The translations under genes and the position numbers were made by a program. The notes beneath the pieces are model-generated. The model did no database searches. It saw only the letters and a program-made list of their open reading frames with translations, and was not told where the DNA came from. This document shows positions 5,471-13,771 of a stretch of 15,673 nucleotides of DNA, piece by piece. Location of the stretch: the NCBI GenBank assembly GCA_052387955.1, contig JBQTIQ010000010.1, positions 1 to 15,673 on the forward strand, read 5' to 3'. Every line of letters begins with the position of its first letter. Within the stretch, counting starts at the first letter, position 1. Source of the stretch: JBQTIQ01 sp052387955. GTDB taxonomy: Bacteria > Actinomycetota > Acidimicrobiia > Acidimicrobiales > JACDCH01.

Positions 5471-7711
5471 GTGACCTTCGCCGCGCTCGACTCGGTGCTC
5501 TCATGGGTGTGGCTCATGCCCGCCCTCATGGGGTTGTCGTTCTTCGCCATCCTCTTCGTCGGCAAGCGGCTGCCCAACAAGGGCTCCGAGATCGGCATCG
5601 CCTGTGCCGGGCTGTGCTTCCTGTTCTCGTTGATCGCCGGGCTGGGCTGGATCGGGCGGGTCAACGACGCCGGCAGCGGCGCCGAGCCCCACGCCGCCGC
5701 CCTCGATGCCCACGGCGGCCGGGCCGCCGCCGCCGCCGGCCAGGAGCCGGCCGGAGAGGGCCACGGGGCCGAGGCGCCCGCCCCCGCCGAGGACGACCAC
5801 GGCGGCGAGACCGGCCCCGCCGAGGAGGAGGGCCACGGCGCCGGAGCCGTCGAGGGCGAGGAGCACCATCAGGTCGAACCGGTGCTGACCGGCGTCAACT
5901 GGTTCCGCTCCGGCGGGCAGAGCTTCGAGGTGGGCACGTTCGTCGACGGCCTGAGCGTGATGATGCTCTTCGTCGTCACCTTGATCTCGCTGCTGGTCCA
6001 CATCTACAGCACCGACTACGTGGGCGGCGACCGCCGCTACACGCACTACTTCGCCTTCCTGTCGCTGTTCACCGCCTCGATGCTCATGCTGGTCATGAGC
6101 CGCAACACGGTCCAGTTCATCACCTCCTGGGAGCTGGTCGGCCTGTGCTCGTACGCCCTGATCGGCCACTGGTGGGAAGAGAAACCCAATAGCGACGCCG
6201 CCTTCAAGGCCTTCCTCACCAACCGGGTCGGCGACATCGGGCTGCTGGTGGGCATGACGATCCTGTTCTGGGCCACCGGCTCGTTCGACATCCCCACCAT
6301 CAACGCCTCCGCCGCCAGCGGCGACGTGCGCCACCTGTTGCTCCTGGTGGCGTCGTGCTGCCTCATCGGGGCGGTGATGTCGAAGTCGGGCCAGTTCATC
6401 CTCCACACCTGGCTGCCCGACGCCATGGCCGGCCCGACGCCGGTCTCGGCCCTCATCCACGCCGCCACCATGGTGGTGGCCGGCATCTTCCTCGTGGCCC
6501 GGTTCTACGGCGTCATCTGGGAAGGCCTGCAGATCGGCACGTCCCACCTCAACCTGTTGGCGGTGGTGGGGACCGTCACCCTGATCGGCGGGGGCCTCCT
6601 CGCCTTCGTCCAGAACGACATCAAGAAGGTGCTCGCCTACTCGACGGTCAGCCAGCTCGGCTACATGGCCATGGGCCTGGGCGTCGGCGCCTGGACCGCC
6701 GCCGTCTTCCATCTCTTCACCCACGCCTTCTTCAAGGCCGGGCTGTTCCTGGGGTCGGGCTCGGTGGCGCACTCGGTGCACAGCTTCGACATGCGCAAGG
6801 ACATGGGCGGCATGGCCCGTTTCATGCCCAAGACCTTCAAGACGTTCGTCATCTGCTCGCTGGCCTTGGCCGCCATCCCGCCCCTCGCCGGCTTCTGGTC
6901 CAAGGACGAGATCCTCGCCGGCGCGGCGGGCTCGGGCGGGCTGGCGGGCTACCCCGTCATGGTGGTGGCCGGCATCTTCGGCGGCGCCCTGACCGCGGCC
7001 TACATGACCCGGTGCATCTACCTCACCTTCTTCGGCGAGCCCCGGGGCCATGCCGCCGACCCCCACCACCCGCCCCATGAGTCCGGCCCCCGCATCGTCT
7101 ACCCGCTGTACATCCTCTCCGGGCTGGCGGTCCTGGCCGGTTTCGCCAACTGGCCCTTCGGCTTCCCCTCCGACTCGTTCCAACTGCGCTTCGAGCACTA
7201 CGTCGAGCCCGTCGCCGGCTACTTCCCCGAGATCTCGCACCCCGAGTTCACCCCGTGGGTGGCGGCGGCCTCGGCCGGCCTCGCCCTCGCCGGCATCGCA
7301 ATGGCCTACGCCTACTGGTTCCGGGGGATGTTCCAGGGGGCGACGAAGCGGAGCCGGCTGGCCCGGGCCGGCTACGTGGCCCTGGAGAAGAAGTACGGCC
7401 TCGACATCGTCTACACCGACTGGATCGTCGGGGCCACCTCGGGCCCCATCGCCCGCGCCGTCTACTGGTTCGACCAGAACGTCGTCGACGGGATCGTCAA
7501 CGGCACCGCCTACCTCGCCCGGCGGTCAGCCACCTTCGTGTACAGCATCGACCAAGAGGTGGTCGACGGTGTCGCCAACGCCTCGGGCGTGACCGCCGAG
7601 GGCGGTGGCCAACTGCTGCGCAGGCTCCAGACCGGCAAGGTGCAGCAGTACGGCGCCCTGCTCTTCGGTGGGGCCGTCGTCCTTGCCGGCGTCCTCGTCA
7701 TCGCCGTTTAG
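5471..7711 (+). CDS. nuoL: NADH-quinone oxidoreductase subunit L (NuoL/ND5)
   Basis: Distal antiporter-like proton-pumping subunit. 746 residues, over 100 more than typical NuoL. Catalytic features are present: Glu221 in SWELVGLCSY, Lys305 in MSKSGQF, and the HTWLPDAMAGPTPVSALIHA block. The C-terminal long lateral helix and anchoring helix (LQTGKVQQYGALLFGG) are intact. Residues 66-137 are a low-complexity Ala/Gly/Glu stretch with seven His, in the loop between helix 2 and helix 3, which should face outside the cytoplasm. Near the C-terminus, an 11-residue DQxVVDG element occurs twice (7469-7501 and 7547-7579). The start is a GTG at 5471 with no strong Shine-Dalgarno; a GTG at 5495 is possible but would shorten the first helix. 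Confidence 0.97.
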   Translation: MTFAALDSVLSWVWLMPALMGLSFFAILFVGKRLPNKGSEIGIACAGLCFLFSLIAGLGWIGRVNDAGSGAEPHAAALDAHGGRAAAAAGQEPAGEGHGAEAPAPAEDDHGGETGPAEEEGHGAGAVEGEEHHQVEPVLTGVNWFRSGGQSFEVGTFVDGLSVMMLFVVTLISLLVHIYSTDYVGGDRRYTHYFAFLSLFTASMLMLVMSRNTVQFITSWELVGLCSYALIGHWWEEKPNSDAAFKAFLTNRVGDIGLLVGMTILFWATGSFDIPTINASAASGDVRHLLLLVASCCLIGAVMSKSGQFILHTWLPDAMAGPTPVSALIHAATMVVAGIFLVARFYGVIWEGLQIGTSHLNLLAVVGTVTLIGGGLLAFVQNDIKKVLAYSTVSQLGYMAMGLGVGAWTAAVFHLFTHAFFKAGLFLGSGSVAHSVHSFDMRKDMGGMARFMPKTFKTFVICSLALAAIPPLAGFWSKDEILAGAAGSGGLAGYPVMVVAGIFGGALTAAYMTRCIYLTFFGEPRGHAADPHHPPHESGPRIVYPLYILSGLAVLAGFANWPFGFPSDSFQLRFEHYVEPVAGYFPEISHPEFTPWVAAASAGLALAGIAMAYAYWFRGMFQGATKRSRLARAGYVALEKKYGLDIVYTDWIVGATSGPIARAVYWFDQNVVDGIVNGTAYLARRSATFVYSIDQEVVDGVANASGVTAEGGGQLLRRLQTGKVQQYGALLFGGAVVLAGVLVIAV
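5666..5881 (+). other. His/Glu/Ala-rich low-complexity insertion in NuoL
   Basis: Codons 66-137 of nuoL. The encoded stretch has seven histidines (74, 81, 98, 110, 122, 132, 133) and about 15 acidic residues in an Ala/Gly/Pro background. The pentapeptide EGHGA occurs twice, 24 residues apart (96-100 and 120-124), suggesting growth by local duplication. It lies between membrane helices 2 and 3, on the side facing out of the cell by analogy with E. coli NuoL. It may bind divalent metals or simply be a flexible linker. The frame is open across it and the gene continues normally after it. Confidence 0.7.
7469..7579 (+). repeat. Two copies of an 11-codon element at the NuoL C-terminus
   Basis: Copy 1 at 7469-7501 and copy 2 at 7547-7579, 78 bases (26 codons) apart. 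The encoded elements share D-Q-x-V-V-D-G and a final Asn, 7 of 11 residues identical. They fall in the region of the long lateral helix that runs along the membrane arm. Most NuoL proteins that I know have one such VVDG-x-VN segment before the last helix. The second copy may be a duplicated stretch of this helix region. Confidence 0.6.
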
Positions 7712-7736
7712 CCCCGGAGATCCCAGAAAGAGACCG

Positions 7737-9305
7737 ATGGAAGACATCCTTCAGAGCTGGGGCCTCGCGCTGGCCGTGTTCCTGCCCCTGCTCGGGGCCG
7801 GAGCGATGATGCTCGTGCCCCGGGCGGAAGAAGAAGTCCACAAGTGGCTGGCGCTGCTGACCTCGCTCGCCGTCCTCGGGATCGTCGCCCTGGTGGCCCT
7901 CCACTTCGACTACGGCGACAGCGGCACGCTCCAGTTCGTGGTCGACAAGGCGTGGATCGACGTCATCAACAGCCGGTTCATCGTCGGGATCGACGGTGTG
8001 TCGCTCCCGCTGCTGTTGCTGACCGTGGTGATCGTGCCCCTGGTCATCGTCTATTCCTGGCACCACTGGCCCGACCCGAAGAACCCCAAAGCGTTCCTGA
8101 TCCTCACGCTCGTGCTCGAGACCGGCATGGTCGGCACGTTCGTGGCCCAGGACCTCATCTTGTTCTTCGTGTTCTTCGAGGTCGTGCTGTTGCCGATGTA
8201 CTTCATGATCGGCGTCTGGGGCGGCGAGAAGCGGCTGTACGCCGCCATCAAGTTCTTCCTGTTCACGCTGTTCGGCTCGGCCCTGATGATCGTCAGCTTC
8301 CTGGCCCTGTACTTCCTGTCCGACCCGGTCATGGTCGACGGGGCCCTGCGCAACACCTTCGACATGCGCCAGCTGCCGGCGGCGGCGGCCGGCATCAGCA
8401 CCACCGCAGCGCTGTGGATCTTCGGCGGCATGTTCCTGGGGTTCGGCATCAAGGTGCCGATATTCCCCTTCCACACGTGGTTGCCCGACGCCCACACCCA
8501 GGCGCCGACACAGGGTTCGGTCATCCTCGCCGCCGTCCTGCTGAAACTGGGTACCTACGGGTTCATCCGGATCGCCATCCCGATCCTGCCCGGGGCCGCC
8601 CATTCGTGGGCACCGTGGATCGCCCTGCTGGCCGTGATCGGGATCATCTACGGCGCGCTCTGCTGTCTGGCCCAGACCGACATGAAACGCCTCATCGCCT
8701 TCTCGTCGGTCTCGCACATGGGCTTCGTCATGCTCGGCATCGCCACGCTGACCCCGTTCGGGCTCAACGCCGCCATCATGGGCATGGTCGCCCACGGCCT
8801 CATCACCGGCATGCTGTTCTTCCTCGCCGGGTCGGTGAAGGAGCGCTACCACACGCTCGAGATCGGTCGGCTCGGCGGCCTGCTGCTGAGCATGCCCCGC
8901 CTCGGCTGGGTGCTCGGGTTCTGCACGATGGCGTCGCTCGGCCTGCCCGGGCTGGCCGGTTTCTGGGGCGAGTTCCCGGCCATCCTGGCCTCGTACCAGC
9001 CGGCGACCGGCCTGCCCGTCGCCACCTTCCGGGTGTTCATGGTCATCGCCGCCATCGGCACCGTGTTCGCCGCCGCCTACCTGCTGTGGCTCTTGCAGCG
9101 CACGGCCTTCGGCACGGTCCGCGACGAGTGGAAAGACAGCCATTTCCACGACATCGAAGTGCCGGAGTGGATCGCCTGGGCGCCGCTGCTCGTCCTCATC
9201 CTGGCCATCGGCCTGTACCCCAACGCGGTCTTCCACGTCACCGATGCCGGGGTGCAGACCGCCCTGACCGGGGTGGAACAGATCGCCTCCGGCCTGGGGC
9301 GATAG
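7737..9305 (+). CDS. nuoM: NADH-quinone oxidoreductase subunit M (NuoM/ND4)
   Basis: Middle antiporter-like proton-pumping subunit, 522 residues, about 14 membrane segments. Key charged residues are present: Glu148 in FFEVVLLPMYF, Lys239 in GFGIKVPIFPFHTWLPDAHT and Lys270 in LLKLGTYG. The downstream helix has SSVSHMGFVMLG. The ATG at 7737 begins just before the first membrane segment, and longer in-frame starts would overlap the end of nuoL. 25 bases separate it from nuoL and 12 from nuoN. Mrp-type antiporter subunits are relatives, but the operon context makes NuoM certain. Confidence 0.97.
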   Translation: MEDILQSWGLALAVFLPLLGAGAMMLVPRAEEEVHKWLALLTSLAVLGIVALVALHFDYGDSGTLQFVVDKAWIDVINSRFIVGIDGVSLPLLLLTVVIVPLVIVYSWHHWPDPKNPKAFLILTLVLETGMVGTFVAQDLILFFVFFEVVLLPMYFMIGVWGGEKRLYAAIKFFLFTLFGSALMIVSFLALYFLSDPVMVDGALRNTFDMRQLPAAAAGISTTAALWIFGGMFLGFGIKVPIFPFHTWLPDAHTQAPTQGSVILAAVLLKLGTYGFIRIAIPILPGAAHSWAPWIALLAVIGIIYGALCCLAQTDMKRLIAFSSVSHMGFVMLGIATLTPFGLNAAIMGMVAHGLITGMLFFLAGSVKERYHTLEIGRLGGLLLSMPRLGWVLGFCTMASLGLPGLAGFWGEFPAILASYQPATGLPVATFRVFMVIAAIGTVFAAAYLLWLLQRTAFGTVRDEWKDSHFHDIEVPEWIAWAPLLVLILAIGLYPNAVFHVTDAGVQTALTGVEQIASGLGR

Positions 9306-9317
9306 GCCCGCCCACCG

Positions 9318-10796
9318 GTGAACAGCTTCTCGGCCCCCAACCTCGATTTCCACGCTTTCGCGCCCGAGTTCATCCTCGTCGGGGCGCTGATAGCGGTGCT
9401 GCTGGTCGACCTGCTCTCCGAGGGCAACCGGCCGTTGCTGGGATCGATCGCCGGCATCGGGCTGCTCGGGGCCGTCGTCCCGGTGCTGACGATGGCGGTG
9501 GACGGCGCCGACCGGTCGATGTTCGACGGCGCCTACGTGGTCGACAACTTCGCCCTGGTGCTCAAGGCGCTGTTCCTCGTCGCCGCCTACGTGGTCGTGC
9601 TGATCTCGACCAACTACGTCGCCGAGGGCGACTACTGGGAGGGCGAGTACTACTTCCTGCTGCTGTCGTCGGTGCTGGGGATGACGGTCATGGCGTCGAG
9701 CCGCGACCTCATCACGATCTTCATCGCGCTGGAGACTCTGTCGATCCCGGCCTACATGCTGGCGGCGTGGCGCAAGCGCGACCCGAAAGGCAACGAAGCG
9801 GGGCTGAAGTACTACCTGATGGGCGTTTTCGCCTCTGGGATCATGCTCTATGGCATGTCGCTGTTGTACGGCGTGACGGGGACGACGGTCCTGGCCGACA
9901 TCGGCGCCAGCCTGGGTAGTACCACCCGTCCGATCGTCACCCTCGGCGTCATCTTCTGCGTCGTCGGGTTCGCCTTCAAGGTGTCGGCGGTGCCGTTCCA
10001 TTCCTGGGCGCCCGACACCTATGAAGGGGCCCCGACCCCGATTACCGCGTTCCTGTCGGTGGCCTCGAAGGCCGCCGGGTTCGTCGCCATCATGCAGTTG
10101 GTCTTCGTGGGCTTCTTCGGCCAGGCCGACGTCTGGGAGCCGATGTTCTGGGCCCTCGCCGTGCTGACCATGACCGTCGGCAACCTCGTCGCCCTGCGCC
10201 AGACCAACATCGTGCGCCTGTTCGCCTACTCGTCGGTGGCCCAGGCCGGCTACATGCTGGCGCCCTTGGCGGTGGCCGGCACCGCGACCACGGTCCAGCA
10301 GTCGATCTCGGCCACGGTCGTGTACCTGCTGGTGTACGCGGCCATGAACCTCGGTGTGTTCGCCATCATCATCACGGTCGCCCGCAAGACCCGTTCGGGC
10401 GAGGTGGAGAGCTTCGGCGGCCTCTTCGAGTACGCCCCCGGCCTCACCGTGGTCATGACCGTCTTCCTCTTCGCCCTCGCCGGCATCCCGCCCCTGGCCG
10501 GCTGGTTCGCCAAGTACGTCGTGTTCGAGTCGGTGATCAGCGCCGGCACCGGGGCGGCCTACGTCCTCGCCGTGGTCGTGGCCGTCAACTCGGTGGTCGC
10601 GCTCTTCTACTACGCCCGGATCGCCCAGGTGATGTGGATGCAGCCGGTCCCCGACGGCGACAAGGCCCCGGTACGGGTACCGCCGGCGCTGGCGGCGGCC
10701 CTGGGCATCTGCGTGGCGGTCACGGTGGTGCTCGGCTTCTTCCCCCAGGCCGTCGCCCGCCTCGGTGACATGGCCCAGTTCGCCGTTCTCGGCTAG
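9318..10796 (+). CDS. nuoN: NADH-quinone oxidoreductase subunit N (NuoN/ND2)
   Basis: Proximal antiporter-like proton-pumping subunit, 492 residues, about 14 membrane segments. Conserved residues: Glu139 in FIALETLSIPAYMLAAW, Lys221 in GFAFKVSAVPFHSWAPDTYEGAP and Lys251 in SVASKAAGF. It also has YSSVAQAGYMLAPLA. GTG start at 9318; a weak G-rich stretch precedes it. Last subunit gene of the complex. Its TAG overlaps a GTG (TAGTG at 10794-10798) that is in frame with the following methyltransferase gene, so the two genes may be translationally coupled. Confidence 0.96.
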   Translation: MNSFSAPNLDFHAFAPEFILVGALIAVLLVDLLSEGNRPLLGSIAGIGLLGAVVPVLTMAVDGADRSMFDGAYVVDNFALVLKALFLVAAYVVVLISTNYVAEGDYWEGEYYFLLLSSVLGMTVMASSRDLITIFIALETLSIPAYMLAAWRKRDPKGNEAGLKYYLMGVFASGIMLYGMSLLYGVTGTTVLADIGASLGSTTRPIVTLGVIFCVVGFAFKVSAVPFHSWAPDTYEGAPTPITAFLSVASKAAGFVAIMQLVFVGFFGQADVWEPMFWALAVLTMTVGNLVALRQTNIVRLFAYSSVAQAGYMLAPLAVAGTATTVQQSISATVVYLLVYAAMNLGVFAIIITVARKTRSGEVESFGGLFEYAPGLTVVMTVFLFALAGIPPLAGWFAKYVVFESVISAGTGAAYVLAVVVAVNSVVALFYYARIAQVMWMQPVPDGDKAPVRVPPALAAALGICVAVTVVLGFFPQAVARLGDMAQFAVLG

Positions 10797-10846
10797 TGCC
10801 CGACGGGGTACCGGTGGGCGGCAGCGGCCGCCGCCGCCACGGCCCG

Positions 10847-12022
10847 ATGACCGACCTCGACCACCATGTTGCCTCCCTCGTGTCCCGGCGAGGCCCCCTG
10901 CCCTTCGCCGAGGTCATGGACCTCGCCCTCTATCACCCCATCCTGGGGTTCTACGCCCGTGGCGGCGGGGCCGGGCGTCGGGGCGACTTCCTCACCTCGC
11001 CCGAGGTCGGCCCGCTCTTCGGCGCGGTTGTGGCCGCTGCCCTCGACCGCTGGTGGCACGCCGCCGGCGAGCCCGACCCCTACGTGGTGGTAGAGGCCGG
11101 CGCCGGCGCCGGCACGCTCGCCGTCGCGGTGCTGGCCGCCCGACCGGCCTGCAGGCCGGCGCTGCGCTACGTGCTGGTCGAACGCTCCGTCGCCCTCCGG
11201 GCCGGCCACGGTGACCATCTGGCACTCGAGTCGCCGGCGTTCGCCTTCGCCCCCCGCCCGGCCGACGACGCCGACGAGCATGGGCCCGAACCCCCCGGGC
11301 GGCTCGACCTACCGACCGGGCCGATCGTCGTCAGCCTGGCCGGCCTACCCCGCCTCGACGCCCCGTGCGTGGTGCTGGCCAACGAACTGCTCGACAACAT
11401 CGCCTTCGACATCGCCGTGCGCACCAGCGGCGGTTGGTCCGAGGTACGGGTCGGCGCCGGCGCAGACGGCCGGTTGGAGGAGTTCCTGGTGCCTCTGGGC
11501 GAGGACGCCGCCGTCGTCCTCGACCGTCTGGCCCCCGAGGTCGCCGACGGCGCCCGGGTGCCGGTGCAACGAGGCGCCGCCCGCTGGGCCCGAGAGGCCC
11601 TCGCCCTGGCCCGGCCCGGGGCCGGTGGTCGCCTGGTCGTCATCGACTACGGGGCGGCGACCACGTCGGAGTTGGCGGCCCGTCCCGGTACCGGCTGGCT
11701 GCGCACCTACGCCCGTCACCGTCGCACCGCCAGCCCGCTGGTGGACCTCGGCGCCGCCGACATCACAGCCGACATCGCCGTCGACCAGATCGCGGCGCTG
11801 GCGGCGCCGCCCACCTCGGTCACCCCCCAGGCCGAGTGGCTGGCCCGGCACGGCCTCGATGACCTGGTCGCCGAGGGCCGCCGGCTCTGGGCCGAGCGTG
11901 CCGGCGTCGGCGACCTCGCCGCCGTCCGCGCCCGTAGCCGCATCTCCGAAGCCGCCGCCCTCACCGACCCCGCCGGCCTCGGCGCCTTCCTGGTCCTCGA
12001 GTGGGCCCCTCCTGAGCGGTGA
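10847..12022 (+). CDS. MidA/NDUFAF7-family SAM-dependent methyltransferase
   Basis: Class I methyltransferase of the COG1565/DUF185 family; 391 residues from the ATG at 10847. N-terminal MTDLDHHVASLVSRRGPLPF and LALYHPILGFYARG are typical of the family. GDFLTSPEVGPLFG (46-59) and the SAM-binding EAGAGAGTL (83-91) follow. Further on come ANELLDNIAFD (family NE-x-x-D motif) and IDYGA. The human homologue NDUFAF7 symmetrically dimethylates Arg85 of NDUFS2, an early complex I assembly step. The matching arginine exists in NuoD here (Arg69), so modification of NuoD is a reasonable inference. A GTG at 10796 would add 17 residues and overlap the nuoN stop; family length favours 10847. Same transcript as nuo is likely. 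Confidence 0.88.
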   Translation: MTDLDHHVASLVSRRGPLPFAEVMDLALYHPILGFYARGGGAGRRGDFLTSPEVGPLFGAVVAAALDRWWHAAGEPDPYVVVEAGAGAGTLAVAVLAARPACRPALRYVLVERSVALRAGHGDHLALESPAFAFAPRPADDADEHGPEPPGRLDLPTGPIVVSLAGLPRLDAPCVVLANELLDNIAFDIAVRTSGGWSEVRVGAGADGRLEEFLVPLGEDAAVVLDRLAPEVADGARVPVQRGAARWAREALALARPGAGGRLVVIDYGAATTSELAARPGTGWLRTYARHRRTASPLVDLGAADITADIAVDQIAALAAPPTSVTPQAEWLARHGLDDLVAEGRRLWAERAGVGDLAAVRARSRISEAAALTDPAGLGAFLVLEWAPPER

Positions 12023-12031
12023 TGCGCTCAG
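12012..12031. terminator. Hairpin between convergent genes, possible two-way terminator
   Basis: CTGAGCG at 12012-12018 and CGCTCAG at 12025-12031 form a perfect 7-base-pair stem with a 6-base loop that contains the stop codon of the methyltransferase gene. It lies at the junction of two convergent genes only 15 bases apart, where a bidirectional terminator would be useful. There is no T tract, so a classic intrinsic terminator is not shown. Confidence 0.35.
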
Positions 12032-12037
12032 CGCTCG

Positions 12038-13603
12038 TCACTGGGGAGCCGTCGGCGCCGCTCGCCTTCGGGCGCCGGCCGCCGCCAGCGCCAGCATGGC
12101 CGTGCCCGCCAGCACGTAGCCGTTGCCGGCGACGGCTTCGAGCACGGTCCACCGGTACTCCAGGCCGTCACGGTGGGGGAGGCGCCACAGCAGGCCGGTG
12201 GGCAGCGCCGGCGCCGCCGGGTCGAAGCGGCCCTGGCCGTCGAGGCGGGCGGGCCAGGCCAACAGCAGCCCGACGACGCCGGCCAGGGCCACCGCCACGC
12301 CGATGCGCACCGACCGCCGGCACCGGGACGACCGGGAGCGGCCCAGGGCCCAGTGGGCGCCGGCGACCATGGCGGGAGCAGCCCACACCCAATGGTGGGT
12401 CCACGAGATCGGCGACACCAACAAGGTGGTGAGCGCCACCAACAGGACCGCGTCCAGCTCACGACCGCGCCGGCCGTAGCGGGTGGCCGCCCACAGGCCG
12501 GCGCCGGCGGCGACGAAGGCGACGAGCAGCCACAGGGCGGTGACCGCCGCACTGTCGGCGAGCAGGCGGCCGATCGCGCCGCGCAGCGACTGGTTGCCTA
12601 TGTAGTCCTGGGTGACCTTGTCGCCCACGTTCCAGGCGCCGTCGAGCCAGTAGGCGTTGGACGCCGCCGGCAACCGCGCCCAGCCCAGCGCCACGGTGGC
12701 GGCGAACGCCGCCGCGGCCGTGCCCGCGGCCCGGCGCCGGCCGGTGAGGAGCCAGTACACGGCGAAGAGGGCGGGCGTCAGCTTCAGGCCGGCGGCGATC
12801 CCGGTGAGGGCTCCCTTGGTCCGGCGGTGGTCCGGGCGGGCGGCGTCGAGCACCACCAGGGCCATCAACCACAGGTTGACCTGGCCGAACGAGAGCGTCT
12901 GTTGGACGGGCTCGAGCCACAGGGCCACCGCCACCACTGCTGTCGTCGCCCCCAGGCGGCCGAAATCGCGTCGCCAGCCGACCATTCCCCAGGCCGCCCA
13001 TACGCACGCGGCCATCGCCGCGAGGCTGGCGGCGGTGGCCGTGGTCCGCTGGTCCGGCACCGACAGCACGTCGAACGCGCCGAACAGCACGGCGGCGATC
13101 GGCGGGTAGATGAAGGGCAGCTGCGCGGGACCGAAGCGCATGGCGTAGATGTCCCCGCCGTGATCGGCCGCCGCCCGCGCCGCCTGGCGGTACACGTCGA
13201 GGTCGAGCAGCGACCACAGCTCCCCTCGGTGCGACTGCACGACGGAGACCCACGCCCACAGCGACAGCGCCAGCACGGCGACGCCGGCCACGGCGACCGC
13301 CACGGCCAGCGGTGAGCGATCGGGCCGACGCAGACCGGGCGTCGGGCTGCGGTTCTTCGACGAGGGGCTGGGCGCCGGCGCAGGCGCCGTGACGGTCTCG
13401 GGGGGCAGGGTCCGGCCTCCGGGAGCGGGAACCGTCCACGCTAGACGTTGCGACGCAGGCCTCTCTGAGGCGCACGCCCTCTGCCCGTTGGTGCCGGCCG
13501 GCGTGGAGCGCTCGCTGCGCTCGACGCCCACCCATCCGGCCTGGCTCCGAGTCGTCCTGCGCCCGACCGGTCCCCGGGACACGGCGAGCGGGTCGCCGGA
13601 CAA
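12038..13603 (-). CDS. GT87 (DUF2029) membrane glycosyltransferase, likely mannosyltransferase
   Basis: Integral membrane GT-C glycosyltransferase of family GT87, the family of mycobacterial PimE, which adds mannose from polyprenyl-phosphate-mannose to envelope glycolipids outside the membrane. Up to 521 residues, about ten or more membrane segments. Motifs (numbered from the TTG at 13603): catalytic-type LLDLDVYRQA with Asp134/Asp136, FIYPPIAA (164-171), GQVNLWLMALVVLD, GLKLTPALF (272-280), GNQSLRG (336-342) and SPISWTHHWVW (397-407). Residues 1-98 are Pro/Arg/Ser-rich and non-membrane, with no good ribosome-binding site at any start. GTG codons at 13582 or 13531 are alternative starts, so the N-terminus is uncertain. 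The exact acceptor cannot be told. Convergent with the methyltransferase gene; not evidently part of complex I. Confidence 0.85.
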   Translation of the reverse strand: MSGDPLAVSRGPVGRRTTRSQAGWVGVERSERSTPAGTNGQRACASERPASQRLAWTVPAPGGRTLPPETVTAPAPAPSPSSKNRSPTPGLRRPDRSPLAVAVAVAGVAVLALSLWAWVSVVQSHRGELWSLLDLDVYRQAARAAADHGGDIYAMRFGPAQLPFIYPPIAAVLFGAFDVLSVPDQRTTATAASLAAMAACVWAAWGMVGWRRDFGRLGATTAVVAVALWLEPVQQTLSFGQVNLWLMALVVLDAARPDHRRTKGALTGIAAGLKLTPALFAVYWLLTGRRRAAGTAAAAFAATVALGWARLPAASNAYWLDGAWNVGDKVTQDYIGNQSLRGAIGRLLADSAAVTALWLLVAFVAAGAGLWAATRYGRRGRELDAVLLVALTTLLVSPISWTHHWVWAAPAMVAGAHWALGRSRSSRCRRSVRIGVAVALAGVVGLLLAWPARLDGQGRFDPAAPALPTGLLWRLPHRDGLEYRWTVLEAVAGNGYVLAGTAMLALAAAGARRRAAPTAPQ

Positions 13604-13771
13604 CTACGGTGCCGACCGGACGGCCGCGGTGGCCGGCCTCATCGCCCGGCACGGAGGGCATCGCGGCTCGGCGGCGGCGTAGGGAGCGGTCGCCCGGCGA
13701 GTCTCGCCGAAGCTCGAGGGTGACCGGCCCTGACCATCCGGAGGTGGCCATGACGGTGTTCCCGTGGGGCT

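Noticed and set aside
5501..7240. A 579-codon minus-strand frame opposite nuoL
   Set aside because: Same shadow pattern. nuoL on the other strand is certain.
7698..10001. A 767-codon open frame on the minus strand opposite nuoM and nuoN
   Set aside because: Composition is His/Arg/Gln/Asp-rich with no hydrophobic core or motif, which is the usual antisense shadow of GC-rich membrane-protein genes.
7737..10796. nuoM and nuoN as parts of an Mrp-type sodium/proton antiporter
   Set aside because: The order within a complete nuo operon and the subunit-specific motifs and lengths fit complex I. No mrpE/F/G-like small genes are present.
10797..10850. Read-through of the nuoN stop, continuing to a TGA that overlaps the methyltransferase ATG
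   Set aside because: The extension is a short Ala run with no start codon and no stop-codon context suggesting read-through. The overlap alone is weak evidence.
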